Shown here one piece after another: positions 26,103-35,387 of a stretch of 64,000 nucleotides of DNA. Both the position numbers and the translations under genes were made by a program. The notes beneath the pieces are model-generated. The model did not search any database, was not told the origin of the DNA, and saw nothing but the letters and a program-made list of their open reading frames with translations. This stretch comes from Histomonas meleagridis (lineage: Eukaryota > Parabasalia > Tritrichomonadida > Dientamoebidae): positions 744,001 to 808,000 of the forward strand of contig WSYJ01000164.1 in the NCBI GenBank assembly GCA_020186115.1, given 5' to 3'. Position 1 is the first letter of the stretch; each line of letters starts with the position of its first letter.

Positions 26103-28502
26103 ATGTACCATGGAGAAAATTTTTCATCACGAAGAATCAACGAATGCAGATCTCTTAGAATTACGCTACGCAACATAACAGGCTTCTTATTTCAAGAGCC
26201 ACAAACATTTTGTGCCAAGATACATTTTCCACATGAAACTGAAGAATATACTACACCTTTTGTCAACTCTACTGACAACATGCAATTTAACTTCAGAGCA
26301 CATTTTATTCCAGATGAATATATGCGAAATGATTTAGAAATTTTATTTGAAGAACCTCTTGTCATTACACTATTTATGAAATTTTCCAACACGCCTACCC
26401 TTAAGAAAGTCACTGTTTTCAAATTTAGTCTTATTCCATTAATATTCAAAAAAAATGTTATGCTTCAAGTAGCCTCATTTTCAACCATTCTACGTAAGAA
26501 ATCCATTGCCACAATCGAATGTTCATGGGATCTAACATTTGATCGTAACAATCGTCGACGTGCGACAATGAAAATCTTTTCATCAAGTGATTTTATTTCA
26601 TTACAAAACATTAGTTCTGGCCGATCCTCTACCTTTGAGCTTGTCAAATCCATCAAGACAGGTGAGATTTTTGCCAAAAAGACACTTTTAAATGATAAGT
26701 TAAAATCATTAAATAATGGCCAAGACCATGAAAGTGATGCATTAGTCACATTTAATCATCCTTCTATACTTCATATTGTTGGGTTTATCAATCGAAACTT
26801 TTTAAGACGCGAGCAAAGTGCAATAATAATGGATTACATACCAAACGGATCATTAATCTCATTAATCCAAAGCACTACGTCACCATTAGGGTGGAATTCC
26901 ACCAAGAAATCCATCATAATATATGGTATTGCATATGGTTTACAACTTTTACATACTAATGGCTTAATGCATAATGATTTACGTACATCGAGCATATTAC
27001 TTGATGAAAATTTCGAGCCTAAAATTGGCGACATTGGATTAATACGTCATGATGATGAAAATGATTTAAATGTGAATGATTTAGTCTTTAAATCTCCTGA
27101 AATATTATTCCATAAATCATATGATTATTCAACTGATGTTTATTCATTTGGGATGATAATATATCATTTGTATACATCACATTTTCCTTATGAAGGAATT
27201 ACAGCGCCTGAATTAATATTTAATATTATGCATGGAATTAAACCAATTTTACCAATTAACACGCCAAAACATTTAAAGGAATTAATAAATTCTTGTATTT
27301 CATTTGACCCTAAACAAAGGCCTAAACTTAATGAATTAGTTAAAAATCGAAAATTATTTATATTCCCTGGAACTGATCGTTTAGAATATGAATCATTTTG
27401 TGATCGAATTTCACAACGTATAGTTAAAAACAATAATAATTCGATTATCCAAAGGATTAAAACATCCGCATTAAAAGGGAATGGTTATTCGCAATATATT
27501 TATGGGTTATTAATGAAGAAAGAAAACATTAATGTATCGAATTATTTTAAATTATCTGCTGATCAAGGTATAGTTGATAGTGAATATAATTATGGTATAA
27601 TGTTGTTCGAAGGAATTGAAATCGCTAAAAATAAATATAAATCTATCGAATATTTTTTATATGCGAAAAATAAAGGCCATGAAAAGGCCGCTTTAAATTT
27701 AGGCTTAATGTTAGCGGAAGGGAAATATATCCCTAAAAATGATCGCGAAGCAATTAAGCTATTTGATTATTCCGCTAATAAAGGTAATCCTAAAGCACAA
27801 TTAAACTTAGGCTTAATGTTTCATTTCGGAAGAGGTGTACGAAAGAACGAAGTTACTGCAATCCATTATTATAAAATGGCTGCGTTACAAGATGACCCAC
27901 AAGCTCAATATAACTTAGCTATATTATTATCTAAAGGAAGAAATTCCTTACGTAATATTAATGAGGCTAATCGTTATTTAAAAAGAGCTGCTGATAAAGG
28001 ACTCGTTAAGGCTATGTTTAGTATGGGAATATCTTTATTAGAAGGGAATGGAATGAAAAAGAATATTGGAAAAAGTTCACATTATTTTAAAGTCGCCGCT
28101 GATTGTGGTTTACCTAATGCGCAATTAAACATCGGGATAATGTTGTTAAAAGGTCAAGGGATAGCTAAAGATGTTAATGAGGCAATAAAATACTTGAAAT
28201 TGGCAGCAAGTAATGGCGAATTGGATGCAATGGTAATGTTGGGAATGATGTTATTAAAAGGTAAAAATGGAGTTAAAAGAAATTACGTAAAGGCAGCAAA
28301 GTTTTTGGGAGATGCTGCTGCATTAGGAAATACAAAAGCAATGGTAAATATTGGAATGATGTTCTTAAAGGGGACTGCTGTGCCAAAAGATGAAGAAACT
28401 GCTGTGAAATGCTTCAAAATGGCTGCAGCTAAAGGAAATGAAAACGCAAAAAGAAATTTAAGATCTTTGATTTCAAGAGGAAAGGTCAAAATAAATGATT
28501 AA
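26103..28502 (+). CDS. C2-like, protein-kinase-like, Sel1-repeat protein
   Basis: A 799-residue protein. Residues 15-150 look like a beta-rich C2-type domain. Residues 165-420 form a kinase domain of TKL type, with lysine in GEIFAKKTL, the helix FNHPSILHIVGF, the hinge IIMDYIPNGSL, the catalytic loop MHNDLRTSSILLDE, GDIGL in place of DFG, SPEI and DVYSFGMIIYHL. The HRD arginine is Asn, the Mg-binding Asn of the catalytic loop is Ser, and the glycine loop is poor. Asp residues of HRD and DFG remain. Activity is therefore uncertain. Residues 445-795 hold about nine Sel1 repeats (AQLNLGLMFHFGRGVRKNE type), a helical scaffold for partner binding. Such Sel1-kinases are abundant in trichomonads and amoebae. 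Confidence 0.85.
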   Translation: MYHGENFSSRRINECRSLRITLRNITGFLFQEPQTFCAKIHFPHETEEYTTPFVNSTDNMQFNFRAHFIPDEYMRNDLEILFEEPLVITLFMKFSNTPTLKKVTVFKFSLIPLIFKKNVMLQVASFSTILRKKSIATIECSWDLTFDRNNRRRATMKIFSSSDFISLQNISSGRSSTFELVKSIKTGEIFAKKTLLNDKLKSLNNGQDHESDALVTFNHPSILHIVGFINRNFLRREQSAIIMDYIPNGSLISLIQSTTSPLGWNSTKKSIIIYGIAYGLQLLHTNGLMHNDLRTSSILLDENFEPKIGDIGLIRHDDENDLNVNDLVFKSPEILFHKSYDYSTDVYSFGMIIYHLYTSHFPYEGITAPELIFNIMHGIKPILPINTPKHLKELINSCISFDPKQRPKLNELVKNRKLFIFPGTDRLEYESFCDRISQRIVKNNNNSIIQRIKTSALKGNGYSQYIYGLLMKKENINVSNYFKLSADQGIVDSEYNYGIMLFEGIEIAKNKYKSIEYFLYAKNKGHEKAALNLGLMLAEGKYIPKNDREAIKLFDYSANKGNPKAQLNLGLMFHFGRGVRKNEVTAIHYYKMAALQDDPQAQYNLAILLSKGRNSLRNINEANRYLKRAADKGLVKAMFSMGISLLEGNGMKKNIGKSSHYFKVAADCGLPNAQLNIGIMLLKGQGIAKDVNEAIKYLKLAASNGELDAMVMLGMMLLKGKNGVKRNYVKAAKFLGDAAALGNTKAMVNIGMMFLKGTAVPKDEETAVKCFKMAAAKGNENAKRNLRSLISRGKVKIND

Positions 28503-29690
28503 TTGTAAGTATTTATAATAAAAAATTAGAGTGGAAAAATCTTATTTTTTTTTTTTTTAGCGTATATCAACTTTTCAAATTATAATAAATTCAAAGAGGC
28601 ACTTCTTGAAAGAATATAATATAGAAAGGAAAAATGGATCAGTTACATAGAAATAGTTCAATTACTTCTTGAACATAAAGATATTGACATAAATGTTAAA
28701 TATATTTATTTGTTAATTTTAAAGTTTTATTATTCATTATAAAATTTCGATAATATATTATAGGATTTACATTAAAAATTTGAAACAGCTTTAATAAAAG
28801 GATGTAAACTATTTCATTTTGACATTGTTAAATTACTTCTTGACCAAAATAACATTGATGTCAATACTTCAAATATTTAATTTCTAATTTCAAAATTATT
28901 TTAAATAATTTGATGTATTCAAAAATCATTTGGAATTTAATTAAGAAATTTGAAACAGCTCTTACAATAGCTTGCTCATATACACTAATTAAGATATATG
29001 AAATACTCCTTAAAAAGGAAGATATCGATGTAAACGTAAAAAATGTTTCATTGATTGTTTTAAAATTTTTTTCATTTACATCAATTTTCATTATAATGTT
29101 TGGAATTTCTTCATTTAACTTGAAACACCACTTACAATATCATGTTCAAATGTTGTAAAATTGTTTCTTAAAAATCCTAATGTTAACGTAAACATCAAAA
29201 ATATATATTATTTTATCTTAAAATTTCCTAAAATTTATTAAAGTTTGAATTCATTATTTGATATTTTAATAAAATTGTTAGAACACCACTTATGATTTCT
29301 TCAAAAAAAGGATTAACTGATATTGTTGAATGTCTTCTTGAAAATGAAAAAATTGATGTTAACTTACAAAATGTTTTAATAATTTTCGTAATATTTATTT
29401 AAATAATTTTTGGTATAATTGATATATTTGGAATATATTTGATAATTTTTGGACAGCTTTAATGTTTGCTTCTCAAAATAATAAAATTAATATTGTTCAA
29501 TTATTATTTAATTATGGAGTTGATTCAAATATAAAAAATATTTTTTTTATTTTGTGGAATGTTAATATATGTTTGATGTTTTCTTTATTAATTTGGAATT
29601 TATTTATGAATTTCCAAACAGCTCTTATGATTGCTTCTTCCAAAGGTAATCATGAAATTGTTAAGCTACTTCAATAGCATGAAAGTTAAT
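28503..29690 (+). pseudogene. Seven decayed ankyrin units with regularly spaced AT-rich inserts
   Basis: Seven ankyrin-unit ends are spaced 156-176 bp apart (about 28653, 28829, 28996, 29152, 29323, 29493 and 29659). Examples are EIVQLLLEHKDIDINVK, FETALTIA and QTALMIASSKGNHEIVKLL. Between units lie 80-100 bp of AT-rich DNA with a shared pattern: an AAAAATATTT-type start, a TTTAAAATTT core, ATTTGGAATTT and then the next ETAL/QTAL start. The last insert (29540-29615) is open in frame; the others contain stops or shifts. There is no overall ORF. I read it as a decayed ankyrin gene or tail of the Sel1-kinase locus. Confidence 0.6.
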
Positions 29691-29830
29691 GAAAATAAAA
29701 ATCATAAAATCAAAAGAAATAAAAATTACTCGCTTTAATTATAATTTTTTAACCAAAAAAAAAAAAAAAAAAAAAAATTTAACAATGAAAACACAAATAG
29801 AAACACATTTATTAAATTTTACATTTTTGG

Positions 29831-30679
29831 TTAACCAAAAACAATATTATCAACAAGAGCTGATTTAACAACACGTGGTCGCCGACTTTGCTGTAATTCA
29901 TCTCGATAGTTAGTATCAAAATTATCTCTCTTTTTTGGTGTTTCATAAAATGCATTATTTTTCTGCGACGTTTCAAAAGAGAGTTCCTGTTTGCTTGTAT
30001 TAAATTCTTTGTCTGGTTTAGACCAATAATCGAAATCGTCTTGTGGAAGATTTACATTGTTATTGGATTGAGATCTTCTATTAGATTTGTTTAAATACTC
30101 AATTTCTTGTTCAAGCTCGTTTATGTATTGCCTGGCTTGGCGAAGTTGACTTGCTTGTGTTGAATTTGTTGCAAGTAAGTTTTGATAATCTTTCATAACT
30201 TCTTGGTATTCAAGTTGTATTCTTTGTATTACTGTTTCCTTGGCATCCGAAAGCTGTTGTTTGTTGTCCATAAATGATTCCAATTGTGAAACTTGCTCTT
30301 TTAATATTTCATTTTTGGTCTTTTCACTTTCAAGTTCTTCCCTAATTTCATCAATTTGTTTAGAAAGACTTTCAGATACTTGTCTTTCAGTATCAAGATC
30401 TTTTTGGATTTTAAGTTTTTCTGTTGATAAAATTGAAATTTCTTGTTCAAGATCAGCAATTTTATCTTTAAGTGCTTGAACCTCATCATCTTTTGTTTGC
30501 TTATATTTTATGTATTGAGGATCAATAGTTTGTGCTGAATTTCTTGGAGGTGAATTGGTTAAATTATCAGATGAAAATGAATCATTTTCTACTGGCTTCC
30601 TTCTTTGAGAAGTATTATATGTTTGATTCATCCTTCTCCTTTGAAGTGCTCTAGCAAAAGCAGGCAAGTTATTATCCAT
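29831..30679 (-). CDS. Coiled-coil protein
   Basis: A 282-residue protein from ATG 30679. Residues 60-205 form an almost unbroken coiled coil (LKDKIADLEQEISILSTEKL, KQIDEIREELESEKTKNEIL, RQYINELEQEIEYLNK). The basic N-terminus (FARALQRRRMNQTY) and the polar C-terminus are disordered. The family is not recognised. Rod-like proteins of this size are usually adaptors at cytoskeletal or basal-body structures, but nothing specific shows this. The promoter contains CTATCGTTATCGG and the AAACG/CGTTT pair at 30719-30730. A poly-A run lies just beyond its 3' end at 29754-29778. Confidence 0.7.
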   Translation of the reverse strand: MDNNLPAFARALQRRRMNQTYNTSQRRKPVENDSFSSDNLTNSPPRNSAQTIDPQYIKYKQTKDDEVQALKDKIADLEQEISILSTEKLKIQKDLDTERQVSESLSKQIDEIREELESEKTKNEILKEQVSQLESFMDNKQQLSDAKETVIQRIQLEYQEVMKDYQNLLATNSTQASQLRQARQYINELEQEIEYLNKSNRRSQSNNNVNLPQDDFDYWSKPDKEFNTSKQELSFETSQKNNAFYETPKKRDNFDTNYRDELQQSRRPRVVKSALVDNIVFG

Positions 30680-30703
30680 TTGTTTTTCCGTACGTTTAAC
30701 TGT

Positions 30704-30730
30704 CTATCGTTATCGGTTAAACGCCCGTTT
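30704..30730 (-). promoter_or_regulatory. MYB-like TAACGATAG element and AAACG/CGTTT palindrome
   Basis: Reading toward the coiled-coil gene, AACCGATAACGATAGACAG ends 22 bp before its ATG, directly preceded by AAACG..CGTTT half-sites (30719-30730). The gene at 41119 has ATAACGATAGAAACC in a similar place. This is consistent with a MYB-type core promoter. Confidence 0.45.
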
Positions 30731-30949
30731 ATTGTCAAAGATTTTATATTTTTTTTCTTGCTCTATTTACATTTTTTGAACTGAAAATTTAGCTAAGCAA
30801 GATGGGAAATTGTTTTTGTATGAAAATTTCTTTAAATGTTATGTTTTCAATTCGGTTTTGTTGGAGTTCTACGGATGAAAAGTTGACAAAAATTTTTGTC
30901 AAAAATTTTTTTTCAATGGGCATCGTTCTCGAAAAGTGTCAATCAAAGG

Positions 30950-31545
30950 ATGGTTCCTCAAATCAAAGTTGTCCTTCTTGGTGATCAATCTGTTGGGAAA
31001 ACAAGCCTTCTAAACTATTGGTTATCAAATACTTTTGAACCTGATGCAGCTCCTACAATTGGTGGAGTTGCACAAACAAAAAGAGAAAACTATGATGGAA
31101 CAACATATTGTTTCCAAATTTGGGATACAGCAGGCGCCGAAAAAGTATCTTTTTTCTTTAACTCCAGTATCGCTCCTTAACTCCACTCTATGCAAGAGAT
31201 TCATCTGCGGCACTTATCGTTTTTGACTTAACTAAACGAGAATCGTTTGCTGCGTTAGACGAATGGGTTGATTTCCTTCACCAACAAGGAGATATCCCTT
31301 TTATAATTGTCGGAAATAAAGAAGATTTAACAGCTGAAATTACTGAAGAAGAAGCCACAAACTATAGCTACTCTGTTGGAGGACAGTACTATTCTGCAAG
31401 TGCAAAAACAGGGTCTGGAGTCGAAAATGCATTTCGTGCTCTTGAAATTTGTGCAATTGAATTCTACAAGAAAAAGCCACATGATGATACGCCAATGATA
31501 GATCCAGATACAGTCGATAACACAACTTCAGGAGGTTGTTGCTAA
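30950..31545 (+). CDS. Rab-family small GTPase interrupted by a 23-nt intron
   Basis: Exons 30950-31144 and 31168-31545 join in frame to a 190-residue Rab. Landmarks are the P-loop LLGDQSVGKTSLL, switch I APTIGG, switch II WDTAGAEK joined across the intron to YRSLTPLYARDSSAAL, then NKED, SAKTG and a C-terminal GGCC for double geranylgeranylation. Without splicing, the first frame stops 12 codons past exon 1. The catalytic switch-II Gln is Ala (WDTAGAE), predicting slow GTP hydrolysis and a mostly GTP-bound state unless compensated. The start MVPQIKVVLLG is the natural Rab start. Only 42 bp separate it from the next gene. It probably acts in membrane traffic; no subfamily is assignable with confidence. 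Confidence 0.88.
31145..31167 (+). other. Predicted 23-nt spliceosomal intron in the Rab gene
   Basis: The segment starts GTATCT and ends TTTAACTCCAG, with a pyrimidine-rich middle. Its removal restores the invariant Rab switch-II sequence exactly and both exons are otherwise open. The TTAAC followed closely by CCAG fits the fused branch-point/3' splice signal typical of trichomonads (usual consensus ACTAACACACAG). Confidence 0.85.
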
Positions 31546-31587
31546 TAAAAAAAAAATGTATTCAAAATTCAATTTTTTTTGATCGTA

Positions 31588-32856
31588 ATGAGAAAAGTGA
31601 CATTCATGACAAGCACAAAAGAAGAGAATCAACCAGAAGAGCTAAAAGCTCAAGAATCGGTTGGCAAAGGAGAAGCGCCAACTCAGGCCCAAGAAAAGAA
31701 AAAAGAGTTTTCTTTTAAAAAAATGGTATTGATCATATTAGGTGTTATTACACTGGCAATTATCATTGGAATCATATTTAGGCCAAGGCTTCCTCCAAGG
31801 TCAAAATATTTACCAATTCCTTATATATATAATCGGATTTACAAAAAAACATTAGAAACTTTCGTTGGTTTAACAACACACGATCAAATACTTGTAGTTA
31901 CTGGCGATAATGGATATGGAAAAACACGTAGTCTTTACGACTTTGCAAACATAATCAATCAATCTGGACATGTTCCAATTTTGTTTGATTTCCAGGAAAT
32001 ATCATCATATAATTCTCAACGTGAAATAGCAAACTTCCTTCTTAGTGCTGTTTTCAAAGGTTTTCAACTTTTTGATGGACAGCCAATAAATCAAACTGAG
32101 TTATTAACGCAATGTCCTTATATTAAATACATCAACTCTCCTTTAGAGTTGTTCAATGATCCTCTCTTAAACAAAATGTTTGCATATCTCAACTCAACAG
32201 TTACCATTCCAAATAATGCAAATTTCGATCTCTTCTTTACCACTCTTAATCGTTACTCAAACTTCCTCAACATTGTTATTCTTGCTATTAATCCAACTAT
32301 ATTCCAACCATTTATGACATTTTGTGATGGATATTCATTAAATTTACAAAATATGGGAATCATTGCTGAAATACCAAACATTCTTTCAAACCAACCAATA
32401 CTATCCAAGTCAAATCTTTATCGTGTTGTGTATATCAACGGATTTGATCAAGAAACTGCAAAACAAATTCTTGTCAAGCTTGAAAGAGTTTGGCCTCAAA
32501 AAGTCTTCAATTTCCTTTGGGATAACTTTGAAGGATATGGTAAATTCTATGCACAATTCCATGACTTAGTTCGAGATGGATTTTCGAACGAAAACGCCGT
32601 TGAAAGGATTCAGCAAAAACTGACAACAAAAATACTAAAAGCGACAATTAACGGTCAAAAGAGTGAAGTGAACGATAGAGTTGCCTTTTTGAAGAAAATT
32701 TCATCTAAAGGAAAAATAAAGATTGACCAATCAAATATTGACGTGGTTAAATATTATAACAATTGGGGATTATTCGAGCCAATAAAGCAAAACAAAATAA
32801 GAATTCCAAACCGTGTATATCTTGCATCGATTCGAAGTGTTTTGAAATCAATTTAA
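31588..32856 (+). CDS. Membrane-anchored P-loop ATPase-like protein
   Basis: The product is 422 residues from ATG 31588, or 416 from the second ATG at 31606. An upstream TTG is not needed. A charged cytosolic N-terminus (EENQPEELKAQESVGKGE) precedes one transmembrane helix (KKMVLIILGVITLAIIIGIIF). A domain with Walker A GDNGYGKT follows, near residue 105. A short hydrophobic strand ending in ILAINP may serve as Walker B, but it lacks the usual acidic pair. The layout resembles membrane-bound ATPases of the AAA/STAND group, but I cannot assign a family. It follows the Rab gene by only 42 bp on the same strand, which is tight spacing rather than proof of shared function. Confidence 0.65.
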   Translation: MRKVTFMTSTKEENQPEELKAQESVGKGEAPTQAQEKKKEFSFKKMVLIILGVITLAIIIGIIFRPRLPPRSKYLPIPYIYNRIYKKTLETFVGLTTHDQILVVTGDNGYGKTRSLYDFANIINQSGHVPILFDFQEISSYNSQREIANFLLSAVFKGFQLFDGQPINQTELLTQCPYIKYINSPLELFNDPLLNKMFAYLNSTVTIPNNANFDLFFTTLNRYSNFLNIVILAINPTIFQPFMTFCDGYSLNLQNMGIIAEIPNILSNQPILSKSNLYRVVYINGFDQETAKQILVKLERVWPQKVFNFLWDNFEGYGKFYAQFHDLVRDGFSNENAVERIQQKLTTKILKATINGQKSEVNDRVAFLKKISSKGKIKIDQSNIDVVKYYNNWGLFEPIKQNKIRIPNRVYLASIRSVLKSI

Positions 32857-33205
32857 TAAACAATTATATTTTAAATATTATAAATACTTTCACTTCTGAT
32901 ATAATTGAGTTAAAGAACAGTTCTTTTAAAATTATATTTTATATAAACATCTTTGAGTTTAACGTTAAACATTGCAATGAATTGTATGCTACAAGAAACA
33001 ATATGAAGTTTCAAAATAACATTTCAAACGGCACTTATGTATGCAAACAAAAAATGTGATACTTATCTTTCTTCTACAGCTTCTCCTTAAGCCCACGAAA
33101 TTTTCATTCTTACCCCAAGACAGATTTTTCAAAAAAAAAAAAAATTAGTGAAACAAACTAAGTCAAATTACCGGTAGATTTTTTATTTTCTTAAATGGCC
33201 ACAAT
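32857..33205. other. Spacer with a trace of ankyrin sequence
   Basis: About 350 bp of AT-rich sequence. At 33017-33045 the plus strand reads FQTALMYAN, the start of a trichomonad ankyrin unit, preceded by an insert-like AT stretch. An A-run lies at 33130-33143. Nothing else is recognised. Confidence 0.35.
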
Positions 33206-33362
33206 CTATAGATTTGCGTTGCCTGGATGTTTACGATTTTTATAATCAGTGAAATGTTGTCCGAGGCGCTTCTCACGTTCTTCTTGTACTCGAACACTGG
33301 AATTCAAGAAGAAACAGTTTCTTCCTCTGAATTGCTTAAACTTTTTGAATTACATTTGTCAT
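33206..33362 (-). CDS. Possible small conserved gene or exon fragment
   Basis: The minus strand is open over about 48 codons up to a TAG at 33206-33208. It reads FRGRNCFFLNSS, VRVQEEREKRLGQHF and TDYKNRKHPGNANL, a composition that looks strongly coding. No ATG lies in this frame. An ATG in another frame at 33362-33360 sits one base from an ACGATAG motif (33364-33370), as at real genes here. A frameshift or a very short intron would be needed to join them. I do not recognise the family. It may equally be a gene remnant. Confidence 0.35.
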
Positions 33363-33417
33363 CCTATCGTACCAAGATGACTTCACCTCAAAAGAAATAA
33401 ATTAATTCCAGAATTTA

Positions 33418-34256
33418 CTAAATTAGGAAAGTCATAACTGCCATGATGAATGCGATGATAGTATAAGATTTCATACCAATTTTGATTCCATATCTACTTG
33501 AGCCAGGATTCAATTCAAATAATTTATCATTTCCTATTGTATAATTAATGTTTTTTGGAATTCCACTCAAGTCGAGATATTCCTTGTTTTCATCTGTAAT
33601 GCGAATATCCAATTTAAAGTTTTGTACATTTTCCCAATTACAGACAAAATCAAATCCAAGTGTTGCATTTCCTTGGTAATGATTTTGATCAAAGAATCGA
33701 AAATCAAAGTATTTTGGATATATTTGATGAGTGAACAAAAATCCATATTCTTCTATATACAATATCAATGACCTTGGCTGTGTTACACCATCTTGAGGAT
33801 TCATCACAATTTTAGTTGGTGAATATACGTATGGATTAAACATAAGTTGTACATCGTTTGGTAATAAGAAGTCATCTCCTTTAGTTTCATGTACAGTAAT
33901 GGAATTATTTCCATTAAAAGTGATGTTATTAGAAGTTGATGTGTATATTCTATTTGTTGCATTGATTTGTGCATTATTCAAATGATTTGCATTCGATGTG
34001 ATGAAATTAATTGCACTAAATCCGCCTTTAATATTGGACGCGAAATACTTGATTTAAAGGTAATAGTTAATGCCCCACCCAAATTTTGAAAATCTAAACC
34101 TATGTTTAAACAAAAAATTTTCTGTTTGATAAAAATAATTATTTCCCACTCATTTTGAATTTTTATCATCACTTTTAATTCCATAGAATGCTTCCGAACG
34201 AGAGTCCGACGACTGAACACGATAGAACTTTCAATACAACGATAATATTTTTGCAT
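33418..34256 (-). CDS. Putative surface protein with C-terminal membrane helix; possible 23-nt intron
   Basis: Two minus-strand frames belong together: 34256 down to about 34049 (ending GGALTITFKSS) and about 34025 down to 33418 (GFSAINFITSNANHLNN onward). A candidate intron of 23 nt (34026-34048, starting GTATTT and ending TTAAAG) would join them in frame. A one-base frameshift would also do so. The product is about 270 residues, rich in Asn and aromatic residues in its middle part, and ends in a membrane helix (SYTIIAFIMAVMTFLI). It is probably a membrane-anchored protein of unknown family. The true start may be the later ATG at 34184 (MELKVMIKIQNEW). Confidence 0.5.
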
Positions 34257-34413
34257 TTATTTTAACTTTCGATGCATTAACGTTCTTTGCACTTTTAGGG
34301 CACCCTAAACGAAAATAATAAAAAATGATAAATATTTATATAGTCGTTGTGTAATATGTCTAGTAACATATTACAAATTTGATTTTTCTTACCGTAGCTA
34401 TACCAAAACATTC

Positions 34414-35334
34414 TTAAATTATTTTTTCATGCAAAATGGTTTGTTCCACATCAGGATCTGAGTTCGAAGAATTCTTTAGGTCTTCAGTATTTTCATCACC
34501 TGGCTTCATGAAAAGCATTGACAGAACAGTTATTAACACCGGAACATTACCAAACAAAAACGTTTTGAGCAAAGTCACACCGAGTGTTACGTGTCGACGA
34601 AACTTAATACTTAAGTCGTTTAGCACAAAGAAAACATTAAATATTGTTTCGGTTTGACCAAAATCATCTAAAACATTTAAAACAATTCCGAAAAAACATA
34701 AAATTGTATTGGTAAAAATCACATATTTCATCACCCGAAAATATTTTGGAGAAAGTATCCATTCGATTTGTTCCGAAAGAACAAATCCATAGATGCATGT
34801 AAAGGTATATAATGTGATTGAAGTATTCTCTATTACAATAGAGGCAAATTGGAAAAAAACTCTGTGAAGTTTACCAAGCAGGCCGAAGATTTGAAAGATA
34901 ATGAGAAAGAAGTAAGCAATGTTAATAACAACAAGAAAGAACATGAGAAATCGTAAAATTTCTGAGAATCGTGAATGTGCTAGACGTATGAGAAAAATAA
35001 CTTGATCAGTGGCAACAAGATATGCATAACATTTTAGAATAGAACTAGCTGAAAACAAATAGAGAACTCCAGGATCATAATATGGAAAAAAACAAAGAAG
35101 GCCGCTGGCAATAGAATAAAATAATCCTGGTAAAACCAAAAACACCAGCTTTTTGTTTGCTTTTGTTGAATTAAGAAAGAAATTTCTTGCATATGTTGTT
35201 AAAAAATAAATTAAAATAGCTGAAACAATTATTTGAACAACAAGTAATACTATAAGATAAAAGTTTTTGTCACAGCTTTCGATAGTAGTTCCTCGTAAAC
35301 ATTCATAATCTAGAAGTTCAGAATCCTTTGGCAT
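34414..35334 (-). CDS. Seven-helix membrane protein
   Basis: A 306-residue protein from ATG 35334. About seven hydrophobic helices can be counted (residues about 25-47, 62-83, 88-110, 125-150, 165-188, 200-222 and 250-272). A short polar N-terminus contains two Cys, and the acidic tail after the last helix reads GDENTEDLKNSSNSDPD. The layout is that of a G-protein-coupled-receptor-like or transporter-like protein. I see no DRY or NPxxY signature and no family match by eye. A sensing role would be a guess. Confidence 0.6.
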   Translation of the reverse strand: MPKDSELLDYECLRGTTIESCDKNFYLIVLLVVQIIVSAILIYFLTTYARNFFLNSTKANKKLVFLVLPGLFYSIASGLLCFFPYYDPGVLYLFSASSILKCYAYLVATDQVIFLIRLAHSRFSEILRFLMFFLVVINIAYFFLIIFQIFGLLGKLHRVFFQFASIVIENTSITLYTFTCIYGFVLSEQIEWILSPKYFRVMKYVIFTNTILCFFGIVLNVLDDFGQTETIFNVFFVLNDLSIKFRRHVTLGVTLLKTFLFGNVPVLITVLSMLFMKPGDENTEDLKNSSNSDPDVEQTILHEKII

Positions 35335-35387
35335 TGGTTAAAGTATATTTTATATCACTTTTCTCCTTTAATTTGAAGGAAAATAAA

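Noticed and set aside
28690-29620. Canonical GT-AG introns between ankyrin units
   Set aside because: Insert edges lack consistent GT and AG and the trichomonad branch motif, so I left them as inserts of unknown nature.
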